From: Chrysomallon squamiferum
Taxonomy: Eukaryota; Mollusca; Gastropoda; Neomphalida; Peltospiridae
Direction: 5' to 3'
Length of the DNA: 64,000 nucleotides
Assembly (NCBI GenBank): GCA_012295275.1
Contig: CM022665.1
Coordinates: 35,283,522 to 35,347,521, forward strand
The notes under the pieces were generated by a model. The model had not been told where the DNA came from. It ran no database searches and was given only the letters and a program-made list of their open reading frames with translations. Positions within the stretch are counted from its first letter, which is position 1, and each line of letters opens with the position of its first letter. The translations under genes were made by a program, and so were the position numbers. Shown one piece after another: positions 1 to 12,794 of the stretch.

Positions 1-1671
1 TAATGTTGATTAAATGATTTAATTTTGTTAACAAAACAGAATATTTTCATTTTTCAAAATGTTTATTTGCATCACAAGTAAACATATCCACACATATCTT
101 TTCATATCATCAAGGATACATTTTACATATACATCATACCCAATTATTCTGTTATAACATGGAATCAGATCACTGTGTAAAATATAAAATTATATTATTG
201 ATATAGTCACATTTTAGTATGGTTAGTCATACATTTCCCAAATGTCCTAATTCAATTTAATTATGATGTACCTTTTATCTCCAATAAATGGGGATCCAAA
301 ACAGTAATTAAAGTTTTAACTTATATGAGTATCAGATGTTTATTAATATTTACTTTATTAATATGATCAAACCACAAAATGCATTAACTATGAAACAAGT
401 CTAAAAACACATATTTTTCCATGTGAAGCCATGTCCTTAAATTATTTCATATAAAATATTTTTAGTAAAAAAAAAATGGGGAAAATTAAACAGGACTCTT
501 AATTACAATTAAATGAAAATAAATTTGTGAGTATTTTCACTGAAATATCAAAAAGCACGTATTCAACTATTATGGAGAACAAATTGACATCTATTTTTTA
601 TCACTTCAGATATAATATGTTATATAAACAATTCCTCATTACAAAATTACACAACCTAAATATACATTTTATAATAAATGCAGGGAAAAGATAAATAAGG
701 ATTAATAAATAACCCAATGTGTTTATATGCATCCATAATTTTTTAATCCTGTTTCAACTTCAAATTATTTTTAACCCAAGGCATTTTTGGTATTAAATTG
801 CATTTGCATCTAAAGTATTATATAGTACACAGTACTATTTAACACAAACTCCAGTGTTTCACTATCTTTATTATTTTAAAATATTTTTTGTGCGGTTCAC
901 ATCTAAAACAAAAAACTAATCCTGTGGTTTACAACACTGTCTAATGATAAGCATTATGTAACAAACACTGATGGATCTTTAAACATACCAAACTTTCACT
1001 ACTTGAAGTGTTTCAGTAACTTAAAACAATCTTATTTTTAAATAACTTTTAAAATGTGCTATATAATTTACCCCGTAAATTATCACGGACTGTCTACTAT
1101 TCTTGAATGTAGCTGTTTTGCAGGTCTAGACAGAATGGTCAGTTTTGAAATTATTTATTTGGTAATTAAAATATATTTTTCATTATTATGCATAAGAATG
1201 AAAATTTTTTGGTGAATTTGATGTCTTTTAAGAAATATCTCTTAATGTATATATTGGAAACGGAAATAAAAAATCACAATCAATATTGAAACTCCATAAA
1301 TTTTGTAAGAACATTTTTTTTTATTAATTAAACATTTAAAATCAGTTAACCCAGTACTAAGTATTTTAAATGGAGAAGATCTGACTGCCATACAGAAATT
1401 GTCTTTAGAATGAGATTATAAACATGTTTGTTTTATAAAGTCACCATAGTTAACTCATATCAATTATTAATTAGTAGTAACTACACATTCTACAGTATTA
1501 AAAACACAACTGTTACAAAACACAACAGTATTTATTTGGACTTTCTCATTGCAGACATTGTTCGTTCCAAATTTAAAAAAAATTTAGTGGAAATATTCAC
1601 TTGTATTATTTCCTTGGAAAATTAATGTAGACCTATGTAAATGTGAAAAAAAAAAAGTAAACCACTTTTCT
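1..1671. other. AT-rich non-coding stretch downstream of ISCU
   Basis: No open reading frame with recognisable protein similarity is seen. The longest ones are below 70 codons and AT-driven. Poly(A) runs occur near 1650 and 1692. It could include distal ISCU 3' UTR or the flank of a gene outside the window. Confidence 0.5.
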
Positions 1672-1677
1672 TTTATT
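1672..1677 (-). terminator. Candidate ISCU polyadenylation signal
   Basis: AATAAA on the minus strand about 180 nt past the ISCU stop codon, the first good hexamer downstream of it. AT-rich DNA contains this hexamer often by chance, so transcript 3' ends are needed to confirm it. Confidence 0.4.
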
Positions 1678-1858
1678 GCATTTACAATCTGAAAAAAAAA
1701 AAAAAAAACCACCAGCAAAACTCCATATCATGCTCATACATTAAGACAGATGTTCTTGAAAACAAATTATTAACATTTTACAAAGTAAATAATTCATCAC
1801 TGTTAACTAACATGAAGTCAACATAGCATTAAAACATAATTCAGTTTGACAGTTCCTG

Positions 1859-3846
1859 TCAGTTTCGACTTGCCACCTTCTCTGCAGGTGGACTACTGAT
1901 GTTGTTTTTCAGTTTGTAGTCATTAAGAGCTGCTTTGATAGCATCTTCTGCCAACACTGAAATAACAGTTGTAAAAGTAAAAAAATAAAATAGAAGGAAA
2001 ATCTGTTACAAATACTTAAGTGAAGTGATTGTTATGCTATAGTTATTTTCCAATTTAATACAAAATCACTTTGTCTAAAGGGCATCTGTTGTTGTGACTA
2101 TTTGCTTTTTACAAATTTCAGATTATTTCATGAAAATACAAGCTAGAATTAAATTATGGGAGAAACAAATAGGACACAAACTGTACTTAGAAAATGAAAG
2201 TTACCAATGAATTTGTATAAATATTAATTGGCTCATTTATAGATGTATGTGAGATAAAAGATTATTTACTTTCTCAAAAATGAACTTTAGTCACAAAAAT
2301 ATACTTACTTGAACAATGCAGCTTAACAGGTGGAAGTGAGAGTTCCTTGGCAATGTCTGTGTTTTTAATTTGAGTAGCTTCTTCCATCTAGTAAACAAGA
2401 ACAAATATTTATGTTCATCATAACTTAAATATTATAGGATTAAAAAACTAACTGTAACTTTCTAGATCTCAGTTAATTTAAAACCAAGAAAAGGAAGAAT
2501 AATAAAAAAATATGTATTAATGAGCAGTCTGAATCACAAAATAAACAAAATTATCTTTAACTGCATTACAACCATGTACTCATTTTAAGTAATTATTTAC
2601 ACAGTAATATCTTAACTTACAGATTTTCCTTTCACCCATTCAGTAGCAAGTGAACTGGAGGCAATTGCTGACCCACAACCAAATGTCTTGAATTTGGCTT
2701 CAACAATTTTCCCATTATCATCCACCCTGATCTGAAATCACACAAAATATGTAACAATCAAATAAATATATTTGTAACTGAATGTATGGGTGCAGAAAAG
2801 CTGACAGAAAATAAGCTTGGTTTTAATTTAAATGACTGAAATTAACATTAAATATGTGAAATCAGTGTCATCTTTGATACAATGAATATCATTTCTGAAT
2901 CTTCTTAAATTGTTTAAAATGACATTTACTACTTTCTGAATTACCATATTTGCCCTAAGTGTGTAGATTTCTCTCCTTTTCATGCTCCATTTCAAGATGG
3001 CAAAATAACCTTAACCTATTTTTGAATTTTAAGAGAAGAATCTAAACTGACTTGATATATTTTGATTTCTGAAATTGAAAATAAGTCTGTTCGTTCAGGA
3101 TATGTGATAGTACCTGAAGCTTCATAACATCACCACAGGCTGGTGCTCCAACAAGACCTGTTCCAACATTTTTGTCACTTTTGTCAAGTGAGCCAACATT
3201 TCTGGGGTTTTCATAGTGATCTATCACCTGCAAACACATTTCATAACAGTGTAACCTCTAAGTGTTATTCCTAAAACATTTGGTAACTGTAGCTTTTAAT
3301 GTAACATTACTATCAACAATTAAAAAAAAAAAAGAAAAAAAAAAAACACATTAAAGTTCATAATTTTCTTTCACTAGGTATTTTCTGTGAATGTTTAAAC
3401 ATTTTTGTTGTTGTTGTTGTAGTCATCAACTAAATTTATAATTATATGTATCTGCTAGGTATACACCACAGAAAAGCTTGGTTCTTTTAAAAATTGATTA
3501 AACAAAAAGAAAATATTTACAATGTATGTGTATATGTATTTATTAAAGTTCATAAAATATTTGACTTAAAAATATATGAAGTTTGTCAATGTTATTCAAC
3601 AAGAAAAGATACTTGATGGTTTGTTTTTGTTTTTTGTTTTTTTCGTTTGTTTATTTAAATATTTTGCTACATCTGCATTTCAACCCATTTGCCATCATAG
3701 TATAATAACTACAGTTCATTATCAATAATTTACTTTTTATTTGAAAAAATAAAATGTATATTTATTCAATTTATGGTCAGTTTCATTTGAAATTATTATT
3801 TTTTGGAAATACTACATTCATGCATTGTTTATCGTAAATAACAATT

Positions 3847-3894
<48 letters not shown>

Positions 3895-4306
3895 CACCGC
3901 CAACACTGGCAATAGGCAGTAATAAGTAAATCATCTGCCATTTACTCAGTACCTTCATATCAGAAAATATGTATTTTAAATTAAGTCGAGGCTAAAATGA
4001 AAATTACCATCGAAAAACGTGCTGCATTGATTTATACTTTCATGTCAACTAGTACTACTACGTTCTAGTTATTGTAAAACGGTTGCGTAGTCTCCTACTC
4101 CTAGTCAGTATTGGGACAGTGTCACTTATTTCAAGGACAATACTTGAACAGTGAAATAGACGACAGCTAGTCCAATAATTAAAAACTAATAATAATTAAC
4201 AACTACATACATTTTTGTGATACGATGCAACAGGACACTGGTTCGCTGATTGCAAAATAGGTCGCATTTGTCTGCTGAGACCACAAACAGTTCTTTGGAA
4301 CGCCAT
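1859..4306 (-). CDS. ISCU: Iron-sulfur cluster assembly scaffold protein ISCU, mitochondrial
   Basis: Five exons (minus strand, 5' to 3'): 4306-4211, 3227-3114, 2731-2621, 2387-2309, 1956-1859; 498 nt, 165 aa plus TGA. All introns are GT-AG. Exons 1-3 end in phase 0, and the last intron splits a Met codon. Residues 1-28 hold Arg but no acidic residue, as expected for a mitochondrial presequence, and are followed by the YHKNVIDHYENPRNVG block. The cluster-binding residues of the family are visible: Cys63 and Asp65 (PACGD), Cys89 (FGCGSA), His131 and Cys132 (KLHCS). LPPVK at 125-129 is the known binding motif for the HSC20/HSPA9 chaperones. Met134 matches the position where, in yeast Isu1, substitution bypasses frataxin. 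In this family the protein receives sulfide from NFS1 and iron, builds a [2Fe-2S] cluster and passes it on. Length matches human ISCU (167 aa). No missing residue or frameshift is seen. It is divergent from the IAP gene, whose ATG lies 2.2 kb away. Confidence 0.97.
3853..3890. repeat. A38 mononucleotide tract
   Basis: An uninterrupted run of 38 A on the plus strand, inside ISCU intron 1. Because ISCU is transcribed from the other strand, the pre-mRNA carries poly(U) here. It could be the tail of an old retroposed sequence, but no element body is recognisable next to it. Confidence 0.85.
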
Positions 4307-6445
4307 TTTTGTTTGTTTTTTGTTTTGGATCAGTTACGCTAAACACCGAAAAGTACCGAAAACGCAACTTGCTTTAATATTAGGCCTACTATGAAAAATT
4401 CGAAGAAATCTAAAGGAATAATAATTATTAAATACCATTCGAATTACATCATAAATGCAAAATCGTAGCAATTAAATATAATAAACAATAACTAGGAATG
4501 TATTTGATTAGCAACGTAACGGATCTTTTTAAGGAATTGCAATACAAAAAATAACAACAATAATACATGTCGATAGACATTTTGTTTTGTTTTCTGTTTC
4601 TTATGAAATTATAATTTGTTGTTGTTGTTAATTTTAAAAATTTTAAAATGTATTTATTTATTTATTTCGTTATTTATTATTATTAGAATTATTATTATTA
4701 TTATTATTTCATTGGTTAAAGCCAATTCCCGAAAATATGATCAGTACTTTCCAGTTACAATTTACAGTGTGAGTGTTAGGCGTTTGAAATCAAAAAGTAA
4801 TTTATATGTCTCCAGAGACCTGAAACCAATTACTAAGAATTGTGCCTGTAGTTTCATTTGGAAGAATAAAGCATATTACAGACCATCAGACACTAAATAC
4901 GTTTCTCTGCATAAAGCCCTATACTATTTATTATTTACATAATAAATCAAACTAATTAATTATTAAGAAAGAAAAAATAAAAACAAAGATTTGTGTTACG
5001 ATCAGTTTTATTTTCCCCCAGCTTTTTAATTGTACACAAAAATTTAAAATAAAAGCAGCGTTAAAAAGCAGAAAATAATGTAAGCAAAAATAAATAAATA
5101 AATAAATATGAAGAATTTGAATCCAGGCTAAATATAATAGTATTGTAGGTGACTGGAATACTTTCCGAGAAAATGCCTATGGATAGGATAAGATAATAAT
5201 AAGTATATAAATAAAGAAAGATTGAATTTACCAGTCAATGTGACTATATATTCCATATATATATATATATATGGTATCAAGACATTGGAATTAAACGTAC
5301 ACTTACTAATTTTTGGATAGGTTTTCATGCAGAATTATAATAAAAGAATAATTATAATTTGAAAAAAAAAAAAAAAAGAGCCTCGTTTTGAAATGTATGA
5401 TTTGAGGGGTTTCCCCGGAACGTAGTTTCCTCGAGTTGGTAATGCCTAGTGCAAACCAGTATCGTTTAATGTATTTATTTATTTAAAATCATAGTACTAA
5501 CAAATAAATAAATACATAAAAGATGGTAATTTGTTACTGGATTCTGTAACGGTCTTTAAGGTAAATATAAGTTTTGTCAGATTGTAAATAAATTAGTAAT
5601 TAGCAAAAGAAACCGTAAAATTTCCTTAAAAGTTAAAAACTTTAAAGAAATTGTCATAACAAATTGAGTTAATAAAATTAAGTTCAGACAGTTAATATTG
5701 AGGTAATCTTGCAGTTTAGGTCTATTCCTTAATAGCAATGATTTTATTAAAAAATATTGCTTTGTTCATACGTGTATATATGTGTATGTATGTATATTCA
5801 ATTCATATATGGAAATAAACAACTGACTGTTGGCTCTGTTTCTTCCCCCACCCGATATTGTGATACAAAAATGGAATATGAAATCAACAGTTATGTTCTT
5901 CTCGTTATCATATTATCAGTCGATTATCATTCAAAATGTTCCTTGTTTTGAAAAAAAGCCTAATAACGCTATTAAGTCACTGAAGAAATGTCAGTGTGAT
6001 AAAATTGCATTAAAATAAAACCGGAACAAAAATATGGGAAAATAAATAAAATAAAATAAAGCCCCAAAAGTAACACGCCGTCAAAAAACAGGAACAGGTT
6101 CAGCTGGCCTGATTTCATTTAAAAGCATGGATCAAAGTGTGTTATCAGTGGTTTTGCAGAAGCTTGTGAACATGGAAAACTACTTGTAAATGAAAAGGGG
6201 AAATTGATTGCCAAGTTTGACAAGCAAAAGCAGGTTTTTACAGTTTCATGTAACTACTAGCAGTAAAACAACAAAATTATTGCAAAACTGTCGCTAACAA
6301 AGGGTTGATCTAAACTGCAAGATTATATAATTATTATGAATTTTAAATTTTTTTATTGCTATTAATTAATATTATTCTTTTCACCTTTAATAAAAAAAAA
6401 TTTCAGATGCACCAGTAATGGATTTTATTTTATTTTTTTTGACAG
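4307..6445. other. Intergenic region between divergent ISCU and IAP genes
   Basis: This 2.1 kb interval should hold the ISCU promoter (next to 4306) and the IAP promoter with any non-coding first exon. It contains ATT and AATA microsatellite-like stretches near 4670-4710 and 5090-5105, a short TA repeat near 5257-5272 and an A-run near 5361. The open frame at 4616-4942 begins with an Ile/Leu-only run translated from an ATT repeat and is not credible. A 45-codon Met-less open frame at 6126-6260 is noted under findings. No clear TATA, CpG island or RNA gene is visible. Confidence 0.5.
6444..6445 (+). promoter_or_regulatory. Probable 3' splice site of the IAP 5' UTR
   Basis: A long T-rich tract followed by GACAG, 67 nt upstream of the chosen ATG at 6513. 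The stretch from 6446 to 6512 has no upstream ATG in the IAP frame without a stop. This suggests the start codon lies in the second exon. The first exon could not be identified. Confidence 0.5.
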
Positions 6446-6512
6446 TTGGAAAAAGTGTAAGGTGAATGCAGAAGAGCTAAATTATCTTAAAATAAATTCA
6501 TAATATATAATC

Positions 6513-7556
6513 ATGGAGAATACTGAAAATATCCCAGAAGAAAATCATTTATCTGCATCCAGTGATATTATTAATGATCTTGAAGAACTTCAGTCTTCAG
6601 ATTTAATCTCAGATGATAATTCTTATAGTACTGATGTTAATCTTCAGAATAATTCACTGATGAGTGAGAATTCTGAGCAGACCTCTTCAAATAGGCAGAT
6701 TTCTGAGCAAGAGTTAAATCATTTTAGCAGTATACCTACAAATAATTTCTTCCAGCCACTTTTACATAGTTTTCAACGCAGTGAACACCACAGTAATTAT
6801 GTTGAACCTATAACCAATGCAGGAAATAGTTTCCATCAGGCCACATATCCAAGAAGGTGTCTTTTATATGGTACTAATCGGTATGTTACTGTGTCTGGAC
6901 ATTATGAAGAACCATTGGATGAATCAGTTACTCCTTTACCAAATTTGCGTAGTGAACAGGATCGTTTACGTACCTTTGAAGGAAATTGGCCATCAAATAT
7001 GACAGTGCAGATAAATCCATTTTCTCTGGCAAGAAATGGTTTTTATTATATAGGTCCTCATGACAGAGTTCGTTGTGCATTTTGCTCTGGGGTTCTTAAG
7101 AAATGGGCCTTTGATGATGATGTTGAAACTGAACATAAAAAACATTTTCCACAATGTCCATTTATTATGGGTTATGATGTTGGCAATGTTCCAGTTGGTT
7201 TGAATGAAATATCCAAGTCAAATAATTTTATGCACAAACCTGATGTATTTGGAATTATACCTGTTTCAAAAATGAATAGTGAATCTGTGAATGAAACACC
7301 AAATGAACATACAGAGAAACTTGGCATTGTACAGAATAAACCAAAATATCCTAGATATACACTTGAAACTGATCGATTGGCAACTTTCAAGAACTGGCCA
7401 AGTCAAATAAGACAGCAACCCAAGGATTTGGCAAAGGCTGGATTATTTTACATTGGTAAAAATTGTTATATTTGACTATTATTATTTAGAAACAATTTGT
7501 GTTGAAAAAAAAAAAAAAACAACAACAAATAAACCAAAAATATATTTTCACTTAAA

Positions 7557-7590
<34 letters not shown>

Positions 7591-8534
7591 ATGTTTTTCA
7601 CAAATTCTGTTGGTCTAGAATGTGAAATGCTTCCTAAATATAATTAGTATAATTACTATTGATAATAGAATTGAGAATCTTGTTAGAGAAATTTAAAAAA
7701 TTGTAATAATTGTTCAATATTGCAGAAAATATCTTTACAATTTCTCGCTCACTAAAAAACATGTAATACATTTAAGCAATAACATTTCAGGTGATGGTGA
7801 TAATGTGAAATGCTTCACTTGTGGTGGTATACTGTCTCAGTGGGAGCCAGATGATGATCCATGGGTGGAACATGCAAAATGGTTTCCAGATTGTCAGTTT
7901 GTACGTCTTGTCAAGGGAGATAAGTACATACAAGAGATTTTGCTGGGGAAAATATCAGATGAGGTATTTTTAGTTTTATTTCAATGTGTAGTTTTGTTAA
8001 CTAACACAGATTTAAAGTATGTTATCTCATTGTTACAGATAATAGTTTCCTTTTGCCTTTGTAAAGCTGTTATTACATAACTAATATATTGCAGATTAAG
8101 ATTTGAACACGAGTTCTGAAAGAACCATGTCAATAGCTTTCATTAAAAGAAACATGTTTTGTAAACTCTTAAAAAACAACAACAAAAAATGATACCCAGC
8201 ATATTTATTATGATTATTAAATTTCTTTGTTTTAATTGAACTGAAATTGGGCAAAACAGGAGAAATGGTGATCTTGAATGTTTTTTTTTTTTTTTTTTTA
8301 ATAGCAACTTTGTAACTGTTGCTTACCATAAAGCAGCACCTTTTTTTAATTTATTTATTTACTTGTTTTGTTTTCATGCTTAACTAATATATTAAAATTT
8401 GTTACCTTTTTTCAGATAGATAGCTAAATATAGATACAGTATTAATTTTCATTTCATATTTCAAATGTCACAACGCAGATAAATGTTAAACTAAATTGTT
8501 AAATTATATATGTCTTAATAGAGTTGATAAAAAA

Positions 8535-8585
<51 letters not shown>

Positions 8586-10670
8586 CATTCTTTCTTTCAG
8601 GAAAAATATGTTACATCCATTTCAGGTAATGAGTGATTTCATAATCCTTTTTTTTTTTTTTTTTAATGATGATTTGGGTCATAATTTAAAAAAAATTGTT
8701 TTAATATTATTTATAAATGTCAGGTCATTTAATTATATAATTATTTAATTACTGATTTAATTATGTAAGAAATATTTATTTATTAATCTTGGTCTCTTAA
8801 TCATTCAACAGTAGAATAGTAGTCTGAAACATCTTAGGATACCTTTGAGCAAAATAAGCAGATACTGGCAGTGTAGGGAACCATAACTGAAAGAGCCACA
8901 ACAGTAGTTTTTTCTTTCATTGACATAAATTTGAGTTGCCATGTTTTTGTTTTTTGTGTAATTTTTCTTATCTGCAGAGTTAAAATTTATTCTGCGTTGT
9001 TAAAAGTTATTTTAAAAAAACAATCAATGACAGCAACTTTTGTTTGGGCAGACATGCTCAATTTTTTGGTTGCTGCTAAATAGAGAAAGAGATTTTTTAT
9101 GCCAAAAATAAAATTAAAATAAGAAAGCAATTAATAAAATACAAAATAAAGGTAAACATAGTATAGGTGAATGGTGGGATGGCTTCATTGTTGGGCTGTG
9201 GTAGGGTGTCACTTGTCCATATCCCAGTTCTGATATTAAAGAAAGGTTGATTTCTCTTGTTATGGTTAAATAAAATATTTTTATTTTAACATAACTCTGT
9301 CTATTTGCAATCAGATGCAAATAATTTTAACAAAAATAATTAGAAAGTTTAATTTTTCTTTAATTCAAATAGGGCCTGTGTTTCATTTTTTATTCATATC
9401 AGGTTAGTAGAGTTATTTTAATTTTAATTATTTTATTCTTTTTGTTTTGTTTCTGCAATGTTCTTTCAATATTTATTCATTGTGTTGCAGGAAAACAACA
9501 AGAGCAGGACAGTGCAGCAGTTCAGGCTTTGTTACAAGATGGTTATAAAATGCAAGATGTCAGTGAAGCAATCAAATACTTACACAAAAATGGAGGTACT
9601 GTTAATATTTTTATTAGGGTTTTTTTCCACAATTTTCTTAAATTAATACATTTATATTAGTTTTAAGAAGAATATTTTTGTAATTTTGTTCTTTTTTTCA
9701 GTTAATAGTTTTCATATTTATTATTATTATTATTTTTTTTTTTTTTAAAGAATGATTTTTGAAAATCTTTGATTATGAAACTTTTAGACATGTTATATGA
9801 TATATTCTAATATGTTTTATATTATATTTAACAGATGTTCCAGATGATGTTATTCCATCAGCTGAAAAAATATTAAAAGTTATACTTGACAATGAAATGG
9901 TAAATCGTCCTGAAGAATGTCTTAACTCTAGAAATGAAAGGGAAGTAAATATGAAAAACAGTGATTCTAAAGAGAAAGGTAATCATATATTTATATGAAC
10001 ATTTTTTCACATCTAACAGCATCTAGGAATGTTAACAGATAATTAGTTTAGAAAAACCCAACGTTTATGATTTGAATTATACAGGGGAATACATTTTACA
10101 TTTATCTGTATCTAGGGGTAAATAACTTATGGCTCAACATGTGCAGAGGTGGTTTTCTGTCACAGTGGAATCTGTTTATTAATTTGTTAAACATACATTT
10201 GAAAAATGTTTCCTTTATTACATAATGGTATACTTAACATGAGTTTTAATTTTAATAAATACATGTGCGTTTAACTTACATTGTCAGTGATTTTAAATTT
10301 AAATTATTTCATAACTTTGACAAACTAAATCAGTGTTGATTAATAAATATATATTTCCAAGGAGATCTGTTAGTTAAAAATGAACTCTGAGCATTCATTA
10401 TTGAGTTACTTTATTTAAGTTCATTACACTTTTTTTTCATAAACTGTTTTTTTTTTTTTTACTTTTTTGATAGATATTACTGCTTTAATAAAGGAAAATC
10501 TGGAACTGAAGGAACAGAAAAAATGTAAAATATGTTTGGATAATGAGATCAGTATCATTTTCCTCCCATGTGGTCACCTTGTCTGCTGTGCTGAATGTGC
10601 GTCATCATTGTCTGAGTGTCCAATTTGCAGAGGAGCTATCAAAGGTGCTGCCAAAGCATTTTGGGCATAG
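6513..10670 (+). CDS. Inhibitor of apoptosis protein (BIR-BIR-UBA-RING), XIAP/BIRC-like
   Basis: Six coding exons: 6513-7455, 7791-7963, 8601-8625, 9491-9595, 9835-9978, 10474-10670; 1587 nt, 528 aa, TAG stop. Phases fit only if the 25-nt microexon is included. Residues 1-150 are Ser/Asn-rich and look disordered. BIR1 is about 151-218, with zinc ligands Cys188, Cys191, His208, Cys215. BIR2 is about 288-356, with Cys322, Cys325, His342, Cys349, and is split by intron 1. A UBA-like ubiquitin-binding segment lies about 385-437. The C-terminal C3HC4 RING (481-516) has the family ending GAAKAFWA. In this family the BIRs bind caspases or IAP antagonists and the RING acts as E3 ubiquitin ligase. There is no CARD and only two BIRs, so it is not a one-to-one match to BIRC2/3. 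A strong 3' splice site at 6444-6445 implies a spliced 5' UTR. Exact orthology is unclear. Confidence 0.94.
8538..8580. repeat. (TA)n microsatellite
   Basis: About 21 TA units with no interruption, in an IAP intron just upstream of the microexon acceptor (8591-8600). Length changes here would alter spacing near the branch-point region. Confidence 0.9.
8601..8625 (+). CDS. 25-nt microexon of the IAP gene
   Basis: A pyrimidine tract ending in CAG precedes it (to 8600) and GTAATG follows at 8626. The flanking exons end in phase 0 (...ISDE) and begin needing two bases (GGA AAA CAA), which do not join directly. Inserting these 25 nt gives EKYVTSIS plus the first base of Gly, and restores the UBA reading frame. 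It joins the BIR2 segment to the UBA segment. Confidence 0.8.
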
Positions 10671-12794
10671 TTAAAGGATCAGGTGCAGAAAAACAAAATC
10701 TTTATTTTTTATGTTACAGAATTCAAACTTCATGGAAATAATCCCTTTTTATTACCATAAAAACTAGTACTAGTTTATTTTTTTTTTACGAGAAATATTT
10801 ACTTTTATTTTTGGCTTTTCAAAGTATTATAGTATCTCATTCAATAATATTTTTCATTCATATTTTGGAAAAAGAAAAAAGTTATATAAAGGTCATATGA
10901 AAAGAACTTAATTTTTCCAAGATTTTTTTGTGTCATTTTGTAGTATTTGCTTCTAAATATGTATATTCCAAATCTCCAGCATTGGCCCAAAATAACAGAA
11001 AAATTTGATGAGGAAAAAGAAAGAAATTAAGGATTGATGTTATGCATTTGTATTATATTATCTGTGTACATGCTCCTCCTTTTGCAAAAAACTGAACCAT
11101 TTATCTGAAGTATGTCTATATAAATTTTTAAAAGTCATGCCCAAAACTAAAAACTATTTTGTTCATTCACATTTTTTGATATTTTGGCTAGCATGTCCAC
11201 TTGAAAGGTTTATTGTATTAAATGGCTGTAATCAAATAGTCTGTGATACTTTTTCTGCCCTTCATATTGTTTTTCCTTTGAAAATAGTTCTCATAAAAAT
11301 GAGAATAAGATGCAAGTCTAACATCAAATCCATCAATATTTCACATGCAGCTAATATCTTTAGTGTCCTTGTTTTATGTAACATATATGTTTTCTTACAA
11401 TCTTGTGCATGCGTAAAGACTGTAAATGCTAAACCATCAAAAAGTAATATCATATCAGTGTGTTGAGAGCTTTACATACCCAGGCTTTTATTTGTAAATG
11501 CCTTTTATGTGTCTGTGTCTGACATTTTTCAGTGGCTGAAATATAAGCTGAAGAAATGTGATATATTGCTGATTCTAAAAAAAATCAAATAATATATATG
11601 TGTACATTTTTATAAAGAAGGAAACATTTATCACTGAAACAGAATAAATATAAAAGAACATATATGTTGTATTCTTGTAAACCTGTGATTATTTATTTTA
11701 TATGACTTTGGTATAGTGAGAGAAAAAAAGAGTAAGGTATAAGAAGACATTAGTGCAGTTCAAGGCTGTGCACTTGTGAGTGTAATAAAAGTGATGAAAA
11801 TAAAATATAAAACAAGCTCTGAAATGTTCTGAGAAAAAAACAATAGTAGACATTAGAGCCAAGAATATTTACTAAAATGTACTTTGGAGTTACAACATCA
11901 GCAGTGTGATAAAAAGTAACTAATATTTACTGTTTGTAACGGAAAAGTTATAAAATTGTGACCCGATGGATGTGATAACATATATTTTGTAACTAGAGTG
12001 CATTTCAGGTCATGCTATATTACATGTTATTAAAGTAATTAACCGTCGTACTTACTGACAATGTAAATTATAAACTTGTAAATATAAAGAGATTGTTCTG
12101 TAAATGAGGTAATTGTTAACAGAGTTTGACATTATATAAGATACCAGTTGGGAATTGGTAAGTATGATAAAAACAATAAAATATTGATCAGGACATTAAT
12201 GTTTATTAATGTTTCTTGGGGACATTTTTAAATATAGGATGTTTATTAATGGTTTTTTGGCACATTCTCTGTGCTGTTGTTTATTCAGTCTTGGTAATAG
12301 ACATACCAGTCAAATGCAAAAGAAATCTAAGATGATGGAAATGCGTTTATTCAGTTAAAATATAATAACAATATATATCTTTTTCTTTTTTTTAAAACCT
12401 ACTTAAATGTGTGAGTGTACTTTTTTATCTTTTGGACATTTAAATTTTCTAAACAATTTTGAGAAAACAAAAAGGACCATTGTCAAATTTCAGAGAATAT
12501 ATATTGAATAAATATTAAACTAAATTAAAATGATTGGCTAGCTAATTATCTGATTTACTAACATGTTTTCAACTTTTGATTTTTTTTCTTTTTCATTCTT
12601 TTTTTTAAATATTTTTCAAAATGTTGAAAGTATAAAAAAGAAAAACAAAAAACTAGAAAAAGGTACTTTTTGAGGAAAATAATAGTCTGTTTTAAACTTT
12701 TGTCTTAAAGTAGATTTATTTCACAAGTTGCAGAGTATATATACATTTTTAAACATTTAATTATTTTAAAAATCTGTTTTATTAATTGAATATA
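10671..12794. other. IAP 3' UTR / intergenic stretch
   Basis: Probably starts with IAP 3' UTR and continues as non-coding AT-rich DNA up to the Tigger element. Open frames at 11137-11466 (plus) and 11262-11453 (minus) overlap each other and resemble no protein I know. I see no RNA gene or further transposon here. Confidence 0.5.
11643..11648 (+). terminator. Candidate IAP polyadenylation signal
   Basis: AATAAA about 970 nt past the IAP stop codon. Another AATAAA lies at 12175-12180. Either could serve, and the sequence alone does not choose between them. Confidence 0.3.

Noticed and set aside
4616-4942. 108-codon plus-strand open frame
   Set aside because: Begins with an Ile/Leu-only run from an ATT repeat. 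No family similarity and no splice context.
7172-7390. 72-codon minus-strand open frame
   Set aside because: Antisense shadow of the IAP first coding exon, which has clear BIR domains on the plus strand.
11137-11466. 109-codon open frame downstream of the IAP gene
   Set aside because: Likely IAP 3' UTR. Overlapping antisense frame of similar size and no recognisable motif.
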